Source: CAWJLS01 sp963843755 (lineage in GTDB: Bacteria; Acidobacteriota; Thermoanaerobaculia; Multivoradales; DATKCC01). From it: 64,000 nucleotides of DNA. Positions 7,205-14,517 of this stretch are shown here, piece by piece; the first letter of the stretch is position 1, and the number at the start of each line of letters is the position of its first letter. Under the pieces are notes generated by a model. It did not search any database and was not told the DNA's origin. It saw only the letters and a list, made by a program, of their open reading frames with translations. The stretch covers positions 62,001-126,000 of the forward strand of contig CAWJLS010000010.1 of the NCBI GenBank assembly GCA_963843755.1, read 5' to 3'. A program made the translations under genes and the position numbers.

Positions 7205-8398
7205 ATGAATCTGACTCGCACGGCGCTCGATCGTCGGGACGGCGTCGAGGTCCACGCCTTCCTTTCCGCTCTCGCCGCCCCCGGCCCGTCGCCCGCGCTC
7301 GGTGACGCTGCCAAGGACCAGGACTGGCTGGTCGGCTCCTGGGACGCCGAGGTGATCGATTACCGGGAGGGCGCTCCGCCGATCGAGCAGCACGGGGTGT
7401 GGCACTTCGCCTGGATCCTCGAGGGTCGGGCTCTGGGGGACGTCTGGATCGTGCCGCCACCGGGCGAGCGGACGCCGGGCGAGCCGCCCGGACCTGCCAA
7501 TCGGTACGGCCTCTCGGTGCGTTCCTACGACCCGGAGAACGGCGTCTGGCGGCTGACCTGGATCAACCCGGTGACCGGCGTGGAGAGCCGCCTGACCGGC
7601 GGGCCGCAGGGCGACGCCATCGTCTACCTCGGCCAGGAGGCGGACGGCACCCCGATCCGGTGGAGCTTCACGGAGATCCGTCCGACCTCCTTCGTCTGGC
7701 GGGGTGAGGCCTCCCACGACGGCGGCGAGACCTGGGCGCTGGAGGCGGAGTTCCGTGCCCGGCGGCGGGCTACCTCCGACGTCATCGAGCCGGGCTTCGA
7801 CGCTCGCCTGCCCCGGCCCGGTGCCGGCTGGACGGCCCGCTGGAGCTGGGCCGACCGCCCCGGGCTGGAGGCGCTCACCGTGAAAGAGGAGGAGGGCTCG
7901 GTCGTCGCCGACAGCGAGGTTCTGGTGGTGCTCGACGGCGTTCCGATCCGGGTCACCTACCACCTCGTCTACGACCGCGACTGGCAGTTCCGGCGGGCGT
8001 CTCTCGACGTCCGGACGGGCGCGCAGGGGGAAGAGGAAGCGGAGCGGCGGCTCGAGATCGTCCGGAGGGCGGACGGCGGGTCGAGCGCCTCGGAGGAACG
8101 AGGGGTCTGGACGGTGAACGGCGAGGCCCGTCCCGACCTCGCGGGCTGCACGGACCTCGACCTCATGGTGACCCCGTTCACCAACACCCCGCCCCTCTGG
8201 CGGATCGATCACCGGATCAGTCGCCAGCTTCCTGAGTCGGTGGTTGATCCGTCGCGGACGGCTCGGACGAGTCGGACGGGCTCGCCGCGGGGTCCGGGGA
8301 TGCCGGCGGCGCCGCGGACGGGGGCTGCTGGTCGAGCTCCTCGAGCCGGCGGTCGACCATCCGTCCGACGAACGGGTTGTCGGAGAACGCGGCCTTGA
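7205..8398 (+). CDS. DUF1579-like plus glycolipid-binding (DUF1089) fusion, C-terminus lost
   Basis: A 397-residue reading frame. Residues about 35-200 (DWLVGSWDAEVIDYREG, GVWHFAWILEGRALGDVWIV, SFTEIRPTSFVWRGEASHDG) form a beta-barrel module like DUF1579-type proteins. Residues about 205-335 are the putative glycolipid-binding family (ADSEVLVVLDGVPIRVTYHL, then WTVNGEARPDLAGCTDLDLM and TPFTNTPPL). In that family the chain normally continues past the TPFTNTLP motif with more strands. Here, after about residue 338, the frame runs antisense through the 3' end of the convergent gene and becomes Arg/Pro/Gly-rich nonsense. The gene probably lost its 3' end by deletion. The domains are recognised from conserved phrases. 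Confidence 0.65.
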   Translation: MNLTRTALDRRDGVEVHAFLSALAAPGPSPALGDAAKDQDWLVGSWDAEVIDYREGAPPIEQHGVWHFAWILEGRALGDVWIVPPPGERTPGEPPGPANRYGLSVRSYDPENGVWRLTWINPVTGVESRLTGGPQGDAIVYLGQEADGTPIRWSFTEIRPTSFVWRGEASHDGGETWALEAEFRARRRATSDVIEPGFDARLPRPGAGWTARWSWADRPGLEALTVKEEEGSVVADSEVLVVLDGVPIRVTYHLVYDRDWQFRRASLDVRTGAQGEEEAERRLEIVRRADGGSSASEERGVWTVNGEARPDLAGCTDLDLMVTPFTNTPPLWRIDHRISRQLPESVVDPSRTARTSRTGSPRGPGMPAAPRTGAAGRAPRAGGRPSVRRTGCRRTRP

Positions 8399-9176
8399 GC
8401 CCTTCGAGCTGCTTGCGGGCGTCGGCCGGGTCTCCGCCCTTCTCGTAGGCGTCGGCGCGGAGCAGGGCGAGCCGCACGGTGGTCCGGCGGTCGTCGGGCT
8501 TGACATGGATCGCATCGAGCTTGGCCAGGGCGCCCTCGGGATCGTTGCGGTCCTCGATCAGCGACTCGGCGGAGAGGAGCTGCCAGCTCGTATCGTTCGA
8601 GAAGCGGCTCGCCGCGAGGTCGATCAGCTTGGCCGCCTCGGCATGGCGGCCGGCCTCGCGGTCCTGCATCGCCTGCTCGTAGACCCCGGCGACGAACAGG
8701 TTCTGGATGTCCCCGGGGTCACCCGTGCGCAGCCCCGGACCGCCAGCGTAGGAGTAGACCAGGTCGCCGCCGTGCTCCGCCGCCTCCACCAGGACGAACG
8801 CCCCACCCAGGCCGACCACCGCCGAGAGCACCAGCGCGACCTTGGCGAAGCGGTTCTTCTTCCACAGCAGGGCCAGGCCCAGCAGCTCCAGCACCGCGAC
8901 CCCCGCGAACACGGTCCGGGCGCGCTCGCCCCACTCCTCGTGCTCGTGCACCGCCTGGCCGACCCCCGGGATGCGCTCCACCGGCCCGTGGGCCTGGTGA
9001 CCGGACTCGTAGGCGCCGAACGTCGCCACCGTGCCGAGCAGCAGAAGGGTCGCCGCCGCCGGCCCGGTGAACGCCAGCCGGCCGGTCAGCGACAGCCAGC
9101 GGAAGAGGACGCCGACGAGCAGCAGGGCGACGGCGAAGTGGACGATCAGTGGGTGGTACGCCGCGATGTCGGGCAT
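8217..9176 (-). CDS. DUF2231-like membrane protein with C-terminal TPR-like region
   Basis: A 319-residue protein. The N-terminal half starts MPDIAAYHPLIVHFAVALLL, the HPxxVHFP-like signature of DUF2231, and has about four membrane helices (around residues 10-26, 38-55, 88-104 and 112-131). From about 160 onwards lie soluble TPR-like helices (VYEQAMQDREAGRHAEAAKL and following) with a Pro/Ser/Ala-rich tail, probably facing the periplasm or cytoplasm as a protein-binding arm. GGAGG 9 nt before the ATG supports the start. Its 3' end overlaps the oppositely oriented glycolipid-binding frame by 182 bp. Function unknown; DUF2231 proteins are sometimes tied to redox modules. Confidence 0.72.
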   Translation of the reverse strand: MPDIAAYHPLIVHFAVALLLVGVLFRWLSLTGRLAFTGPAAATLLLLGTVATFGAYESGHQAHGPVERIPGVGQAVHEHEEWGERARTVFAGVAVLELLGLALLWKKNRFAKVALVLSAVVGLGGAFVLVEAAEHGGDLVYSYAGGPGLRTGDPGDIQNLFVAGVYEQAMQDREAGRHAEAAKLIDLAASRFSNDTSWQLLSAESLIEDRNDPEGALAKLDAIHVKPDDRRTTVRLALLRADAYEKGGDPADARKQLEGLKAAFSDNPFVGRMVDRRLEELDQQPPSAAPPASPDPAASPSDSSEPSATDQPPTQEAGD

Positions 9177-9387
9177 GGCTCGGCCTCCGGGTCAGGGGTT
9201 CGTGGGGCGCTCGAGCGGTTCGAGACGCCCGATCATACGCGCTCGCCGCTCCGACCCCAGCGCGAGGTCGGTGAGGCTGGAGAGGTTGGCGAGACTGGGC
9301 AGGCCGGAACGAACCAGCGAATGGGTCGAGGGACGGAGCGGGCAGACCGAAACGAACCCGCGGACGGGTCGACGGACGGAGCGGGAG

Positions 9388-10731
9388 CTACGAAGGCTGG
9401 AGCGTGGCCAGCCGTTCGCGGATGCTCTCGAGCACCGCACGGCTCACCGTCTGGCGCTCGATCGCCTTGAACAGCAGCGTCAGCACGGCGAAGGCCTCGT
9501 GCTTGGCGGCCGCACGCACCAGCAGCACCGACGCCTCTTCGGCGCACAGCACCACCCGCTGGTCGTCCCCCGCGGCGTACGCGGCCAGGGGCATGTCGAT
9601 GGTGACCAGGGCGGCGTCGTAGTGGAGGCCCATCTCGCTCCAAGCCTCTCTAGTTTCCCTATAGGACTGAATTGCTTCTAAGAACTTGCTCTCAGCCCGA
9701 AGAAGGTGCCCTTCGATCCATCGGCGCCTGTACGAATCTCTCCTGTCAGTGACTGGCCGGAGTCGTTCAAAGAGGAGCCGTGCTCGCTCCGATTGACCTG
9801 CTTCCAGGTAGCAAGCGACGGCGTTCTGGCGGGCCAGCCCAACCAGGAGAGAGTCGGTCTTTGAATCGAGGAGGGTCGCCGCACGTTCGCTCTCCTCGGC
9901 CGCATCGGAGGCCTGACCCAGAGCACGCAGGATTCGTGCTCGCTGCATCGATAGCCGTCCGACTTGCGACCTTTCTTGCCGGGCACTGTATTGCCGTTCT
10001 AGGCGATCGATGACTGCCAGAGCTTCCGAGTAGCGGTATTGATCAATCAAGAGAGACGCCTTGAGCGAGAGAATTCGGCTCTCGGCGTTGCAGCCGACTC
10101 CTTTTCGTATTAACTGTTCGGCGACGAGGAAGTGATATTCAGCCTTCTGAAAGTCGGCAAGAATCCGATGGGCATTCGCCAGATATGCGTGTGCTTTGGC
10201 TTGAAGATCAGCCAACCATTCAGGGTGGTAGTAGTCGGAATCGAGAACCTCAGCTACGGCGACAGCGAGTACTGAGCGATCGAGAGCGAACTGTGGATCG
10301 CTGTGCCAAGAGTCCTTCGATGAGAAGAGGAGCCATTGACAGAAGCCCCACTGCTGGTAGCGGTGCTCCGAACGTACCCGGGTGAGCTGGCCGTCCAGTG
10401 GGAGATGAGCGAGTTCTTCCATGAACCCTTCGGCTCTCGGGAGCTCGCGAGCGACGGCAGGCTCGAAGTGCTCGAGGTCTCTCAGAATGGTCCATAGGAA
10501 CTCGGCTGCTTCCTGGCAGACTGGGCAGTCCAGAACCTCGTCAGGAATGAGTTGCAGTCCGTCAACGGCCCGCCTGCAGCGGTCGCAAGATGCAGCATGA
10601 GCGATCCAGGGGGTCAGGTCGGGCCACAGGGCGTGCGCTTCGATGCAGTCATGAGCTGGCCGAGGAGAAAGCTGTTCATCCGGCCCGTCGTACGCATCCA
10701 GCCAGTCCCTGTAGGTCCAGTGTCGGTGCAT
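9388..10731 (-). CDS. TPR protein with N-terminal zinc anti-sigma-like motif
   Basis: A 447-residue cytoplasmic protein. The N-terminus has His45-x3-Cys49-x2-Cys52 (HAASCDRC), the arrangement of zinc-binding anti-sigma domains, and a second CxxC at 69-72 (DCPVC). From about residue 150 to the end are TPR-type helix pairs (AYLANAHRILADFQKAEYHF, LSLKASLLIDQYRYSEALAV, ending AEEASVLLVRAAAKHEAFAV). Proteins of this architecture are familiar from Acidobacteriota and are assumed to be regulatory. It lies downstream of the small exported protein on the same strand (223 bp gap). Most of the gene is lower in GC than the region, but the last 250 bp are high-GC. Confidence 0.72.
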   Translation of the reverse strand: MHRHWTYRDWLDAYDGPDEQLSPRPAHDCIEAHALWPDLTPWIAHAASCDRCRRAVDGLQLIPDEVLDCPVCQEAAEFLWTILRDLEHFEPAVARELPRAEGFMEELAHLPLDGQLTRVRSEHRYQQWGFCQWLLFSSKDSWHSDPQFALDRSVLAVAVAEVLDSDYYHPEWLADLQAKAHAYLANAHRILADFQKAEYHFLVAEQLIRKGVGCNAESRILSLKASLLIDQYRYSEALAVIDRLERQYSARQERSQVGRLSMQRARILRALGQASDAAEESERAATLLDSKTDSLLVGLARQNAVACYLEAGQSERARLLFERLRPVTDRRDSYRRRWIEGHLLRAESKFLEAIQSYRETREAWSEMGLHYDAALVTIDMPLAAYAAGDDQRVVLCAEEASVLLVRAAAKHEAFAVLTLLFKAIERQTVSRAVLESIRERLATLQPS

Positions 10732-10954
10732 GCTCCCCCCTCGCTTCGATCATGCGGCCTTGATTGCGGAGTGACTGTAGCACGATACACGCTTCCCTTC
10801 TATCAGTGCATCTAGCTCCTGAACTGTGTCTCGTGGCTGCAGGAAGTGGGGACGTCAGCCACGCCCGAGGATTGGCTGCCAGCGAGAAACTCAGGGTGGT
10901 GCCCGGTTGGATTCGGGCAACCGCCCAGAGAGTCTGCGAAGAGATATCAGGCTT

Positions 10955-11266
10955 TCATAGTCCAACAGCCTGGAACAGGAAGCGCTTAAGCAAGGAGAGT
11001 GACAGTGTGAGCTGATTGGCTTCCAGAGAGTGGGATTCAGCAGCCTGAGTCCGGGGCTGGCTACTCAGCTCGGCGATCCTTCCCGATGGTGAAGTCCAGT
11101 CGAGCTTGTAGATGGGATTGGCCGGCGCCTTGAGAGATGAGCCGTTTGGGTCAACCACGTCCCTCATCTCGTTAGTGCCGAGTTGTCCTTGCCCCCAGGC
11201 CACAGGAGCCGCCAGAGTTGTAAACAGGGCCATCGCGAGCACCACCAGGGTCATCCGTCGCAACAT
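10955..11266 (-). CDS. Small exported protein of unknown function
   Basis: A 103-residue product. Residues 1-25 are a clear signal peptide (MLRRMTLVVLAMALFTTLAA, cleaved after VAWG or nearby). The mature part of about 78 residues has no Cys and no recognisable domain; it contains NEMRDVVDPNGSSLKAPANP and a final amphipathic stretch LTLSLSLLKRFLFQAVGL. GAGGAGG with a 5-nt gap to the ATG at 11266 sets the start, removing 22 residues from the longest frame. It precedes the zinc/TPR protein on the same strand and shares its lower GC, so the two may form one unit. I do not recognise a family. Confidence 0.6.
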   Translation of the reverse strand: MLRRMTLVVLAMALFTTLAAPVAWGQGQLGTNEMRDVVDPNGSSLKAPANPIYKLDWTSPSGRIAELSSQPRTQAAESHSLEANQLTLSLSLLKRFLFQAVGL

Positions 11267-11544
11267 GATTTCCTCCTCTGGGGCCCGGTCGCACCTCAGC
11301 TCAATCGCCGAGATGTCGCCAGGGGGTCCCACCTTGCCCAGTGCGCGAGGAGTTGATTCCGCGCCAGTGCAATGGCTGAGAGGAGGGGTTTCCTTCTCGG
11401 GTTCTCTCCGGGTCGAACGCCAGGGGAGGCGCCGTGGTGGGTGGTTACGGGAAGGGATAAGTGCCCGCCGGGTGGGTGGGCACCGGGAGGGGTTCGGCCG
11501 CTCTGGGGTGTCGAGGGGGCCGCGAGTGGGCCCGCCGCGGGTGC

Positions 11545-12018
11545 TCAGCCCGAAGCGGCCGGCAGGCTGAGGAGCTCGGCGAGGTCGAAGTCGAGGTCGG
11601 TCAGGCCTCCGGCAGTCGATTCGGTCGGGGCTTGCGTCGGAGTCCGGGCCGGAGTCCGGGCCGGAGTTAGGGCGGGGCCCTGGGTCGGGTCGAAGGCCGG
11701 GTCGGAATGGAGGTCGGTGCCTTCGCCGGAGCGGGCGGTGATGGTGAGGGTCACGCTCCGGCCGTGGAGGAGGACGGTGGGGTGGGTGCCGGCGGCGGCG
11801 CCGATCTCGGCCGCGAGGTTGGCGAACAGGGCGGCGGCGCGGAGGGTGGGGAGCTCGACCCGGCGACGCAGCGCCGTGCCGTCATGGACGAGATTCCAGC
11901 CGGGGAGGGCGTCCAGCCGCTCCTGGATGCGCTCGGCCTTGAGCTTCTCCTGGAGGCTGTTCTCTTCGAGGGTCTGTTGGATTCGCTCGGCTTTGAGCTT
12001 GGTCGTGATCTCCGGCAT
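11545..12018 (-). CDS. Degenerate pterin-4a-carbinolamine dehydratase-like protein
   Basis: A 157-residue protein. The segment ERLDALPGWNLVHDGTALRR followed by strand-helix-strand (LPTLRAAALFANLAAEIGAA, THPTVLLHGRSVTLTITARS) and a last helix GGLTDLDFDLAELL matches the PCD/DCoH fold. The active-site HHP is THP, the His of the TH(D/S) phrase is missing, and about 35 low-complexity residues (repeated Ala-Arg-Thr-Pro units) sit before the last helix. Catalysis of tetrahydrobiopterin recycling is therefore doubtful; a binding or DCoH-like role is possible. The N-terminal helix contains a tandem duplication of KLKAERIQ. GGAG lies 6 nt before the ATG at 12018, which is preferred over the GTG at 12030. 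Confidence 0.6.
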   Translation of the reverse strand: MPEITTKLKAERIQQTLEENSLQEKLKAERIQERLDALPGWNLVHDGTALRRRVELPTLRAAALFANLAAEIGAAAGTHPTVLLHGRSVTLTITARSGEGTDLHSDPAFDPTQGPALTPARTPARTPTQAPTESTAGGLTDLDFDLAELLSLPAASG

Positions 12019-12154
12019 CGAGGGCTCCACGGTTCGAGGTGAGGATCGTCAAAGAAGAAATAAAGTTTTGCCAAGAGGTTATCAGCTCGGAGACATTTAA
12101 CTTTAAGAAATTTCTACGTCACGCCGGCTGCGGTCTCGATAAGATCGGCCGGAC

Positions 12155-12583
12155 ATGGCGGACTCGAAGCACACCACCCGGCTACCGGGCGAACCCGCCG
12201 CCCGGCAGGCGCGCACGTCGCTCGACCTGCTGGCGGCGGCCTGCACGGAGGCGGACGGGGTCGATCGCGCGGCGGTCGGTTGGGGCGACCGGGTCGACGT
12301 GGCGACTCGCAACTCGCTCTATCGGCTGTGGTGTGTCGGGGAGAACCGGTTTGTCGTCACCGGCGGCTGGTTCGATCGCCAGGACTCTGGCCGCGGTCCC
12401 GGCTGCGCGCCGGCCCGGGCGGTCGTCGCGGTCAACGGCTGCACCTGGGGTGGCTCGGCGATCCGCTCCGACCTGGTGGCCGCCCCCGGGTTCTTCCTCG
12501 AGTTCGCCAACGGCGTCAGGACCACTCGCATCCAGAGCGTGCGCCACGTGCGCACGGACTGGACCTCGCTCAGCGCCCACTGA
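12155..12583 (+). CDS. Hypothetical protein
   Basis: A 142-residue soluble protein starting MADSKHTTRLPGEPAARQAR. After a helical N-terminus, the middle is beta-rich with several Trp and Cys residues (SLYRLWCVGENRFVVTGGWF, VVAVNGCTWGGSAIRSDLVA, FLEFANGVRTTRIQSVRHVR). I recognise no family. It is divergent from the pterin-dehydratase-like gene across an AT-rich stretch (about 12045-12120), the only such stretch nearby and a likely site for promoters of both genes. Coding character and codon use are like those of its neighbours. Confidence 0.6.
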   Translation: MADSKHTTRLPGEPAARQARTSLDLLAAACTEADGVDRAAVGWGDRVDVATRNSLYRLWCVGENRFVVTGGWFDRQDSGRGPGCAPARAVVAVNGCTWGGSAIRSDLVAAPGFFLEFANGVRTTRIQSVRHVRTDWTSLSAH

Positions 12584-12740
12584 GCGACGAGCCTCCTCCG
12601 CCTCCCGGGCTCCTCTCCGGGAGCCGCCTCCTCAGCGCCTCCTCCTCTCCGCCCGCCGGCCGGTCGACCGCGGGCGCCCCGGCGGTGAACTCTCGCCCGT
12701 CTCGTCCGTACCTGAGGTTCGAGGAGATGAGAGCCGCGCG

Positions 12741-13814
12741 ATGGAGCTGATCGACCGCTACGTAGTACGAACCGTCCGGATGCTGCCGTCCGAGGAGCGC
12801 GAGCGGGCGGCGGAGCGTCTCCGGGAGCGTATCCGGGCCCTGCTCGACGCACGGCCGGGAACCGCGGGCGACGCTCGAGAGGACGGGCGCCGCGGCATGG
12901 ACGCGCCGCCGGAGGAGACCGTGCTGGAGGTGCTCCAGGAGCTCGGTCCGCCGGAGGAGATGGCGGCATCGCTCGGCAGCCGCCGTGACGGGCTGATCGC
13001 GCCCCACCTGCGCCGTCAGTTCGTGACCGCGGCCGTGCTCTCGCTCTCCGGGCTGGTCGTCCTGACGCTGTTCGAGGTCTTCACCGGCCCCGGCGGGCTG
13101 AGCGGCGAGGAGGGCTCGTTGGTCGATCTGTTGCTCCGCCTGGTCGCCTCCCTGGACGATCTACTGCTCAAGGCGGTGGTGGTGCTCACCGCCCTGGTGG
13201 CGATCTTCGTCGCGATGGAGCACACGGTGGAGGGGGCCGACGCCGTGCGACGGCGCTGGTCGGCGCGCGACCTGGTGACCAAGGATCCCGACCGCGTCCC
13301 GCGGGGCGCGACGATGCTCGAGCTCGCCCTGCTGGTGGCGGTTCTGCTGTGGTTCCACCTGTTCCACTTCGACCTCGGGAGTGAGGTCAAGATCGGCAAC
13401 GAGCACGGTTGGGTGGCGCTCGTCTCGCCGGCCCTCCGTGCCCGGATCCTCTGGCTGGACCTCTGGGTATTCGGCACGATCGTCCTGGACGTGGCGCTGC
13501 TCTGGCGCGGCCGGTGGAGTGTCTGGTCCCGCTGCGCCGGGGTGGCGCTCAAGCTGGTCCTGGTGTCGATGCTCTGGCGGATTCGCCAGGGAGGCCCCTT
13601 GCTCGCCGTCGACACCGGCTGGATGGCCGCCCACGGCTGGTCGCCGGACGCGATCGAACGCTACCGGCGGCTGATCGACGGTCCTTTGCAGGTCGGAATC
13701 CGCCAGGCGCTCATGGTGGCGGTGGTGGTGATCCTGTTCGCCGCCGTGCTGGAGCTGGGCAAGGCCGTCGGCACCGCTTGGCGTGCGGGGCGGTCCCGTT
13801 TCGACTTGCTGTAG
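12741..13814 (+). CDS. HAAS-domain multi-pass membrane protein
   Basis: A 357-residue protein. Residues 1-88 look like the HAAS helical signalling domain: RMLPSEERERAAERLRERIR, then VLEVLQELGPPEEMAASLGS, the phrase typical of DUF1700/HAAS proteins. At least six hydrophobic helices follow (about 95-112, 140-157, 185-205, 236-255, 262-277, 318-340). HAAS modules usually sit beside PadR-type regulators or sensor systems, but none is adjacent here. The ATG at 12741 begins immediately with the HAAS helix; a much longer upstream frame is low-complexity and rejected. It ends 9 bp before trhA, so the two are probably co-transcribed. Confidence 0.68.
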   Translation: MELIDRYVVRTVRMLPSEERERAAERLRERIRALLDARPGTAGDAREDGRRGMDAPPEETVLEVLQELGPPEEMAASLGSRRDGLIAPHLRRQFVTAAVLSLSGLVVLTLFEVFTGPGGLSGEEGSLVDLLLRLVASLDDLLLKAVVVLTALVAIFVAMEHTVEGADAVRRRWSARDLVTKDPDRVPRGATMLELALLVAVLLWFHLFHFDLGSEVKIGNEHGWVALVSPALRARILWLDLWVFGTIVLDVALLWRGRWSVWSRCAGVALKLVLVSMLWRIRQGGPLLAVDTGWMAAHGWSPDAIERYRRLIDGPLQVGIRQALMVAVVVILFAAVLELGKAVGTAWRAGRSRFDLL

Positions 13815-13823
13815 ACTGGCTTC

Positions 13824-14468
13824 ATGCCGCGCTACTCACTCGGTGAGGAGATCTTCCACGCGGTCAGCCACGGCCTCGGCATCGTCCTGAGCATCGCCGG
13901 CCTGGCGGTGCTGGTCGCGTTCGCCAGTCTCCGCGGCGACGCGGAGATGGTGGTCGGGGCGAGCGTCTTCGGCGCCTGCCTGGTGCTGCTCTTCACCGCG
14001 TCGACCCTCTATCACGCCATCCCTGGCCTGACCCTGCCGCGGACCAAGCGGGTGCTCCGGGTGCTCGATCATTCGGGGATCTACCTGCTGATCGCCGGCA
14101 CGTACACGCCGTTCGCCTTGGTCACCCTGGGCGGCGCCGTCGGCTGGAGCCTGTTCGGCGTCCTCTGGACCCTGGCGATCGTCGGCATCGTCACCCGCGC
14201 CGCGCTCCCCCGCATCGCCAAGAGGTTCTCGCTCGCCCTCTACCTGATCATGGGCTGGAGCGCCCTGTCGGTGGCGGGGCCGCTGTTTCACACCCTGCCG
14301 ACCGGCGGTGTGGTCCTGGTGGTCGCGGGCGGTGTGGTCTACACCCTCGGCGTGCCGTTCTACGCCTTCGAGCGGATGCCGTACAACCACGCCGTCTGGC
14401 ACGTCTTCGTGATGATCGGCAGCGTGCTCCACTTCTTCGGCGTGCTGCTCTACGTCATCCAGGGCTGA
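13824..14468 (+). CDS. trhA: PAQR/haemolysin III family membrane protein TrhA
   Basis: A 214-residue seven-helix protein. Diagnostic motifs are EEIFHAVSHGLGIVLSI near the N-terminus, STLYHAIPGLTLPRTKRVLR followed by DHSGIYLLIAGTYTPF, and AVWHVFVMIGSVLHFFG at the end. The conserved His and Asp residues (SxLYH, DHSxIY, HxxWHxFV) are all present and probably bind Zn in a ceramidase-like site. TrhA/YqfA proteins influence membrane lipid homeostasis; the old haemolysin name rests on little. Length is normal. Confidence 0.93.
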   Translation: MPRYSLGEEIFHAVSHGLGIVLSIAGLAVLVAFASLRGDAEMVVGASVFGACLVLLFTASTLYHAIPGLTLPRTKRVLRVLDHSGIYLLIAGTYTPFALVTLGGAVGWSLFGVLWTLAIVGIVTRAALPRIAKRFSLALYLIMGWSALSVAGPLFHTLPTGGVVLVVAGGVVYTLGVPFYAFERMPYNHAVWHVFVMIGSVLHFFGVLLYVIQG

Positions 14469-14517
14469 GCGCCCACCCCGGCCGTCCCGGCCTGTTGGAC
14501 CGCTTCGGACGTTCGGC

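Noticed and set aside
12039..12740. A long N-terminal extension of the HAAS membrane protein
   Set aside because: It would cover another gene in a different frame and translate as Arg/Ser/Pro-rich low complexity. The HAAS helix starts right at ATG 12741.
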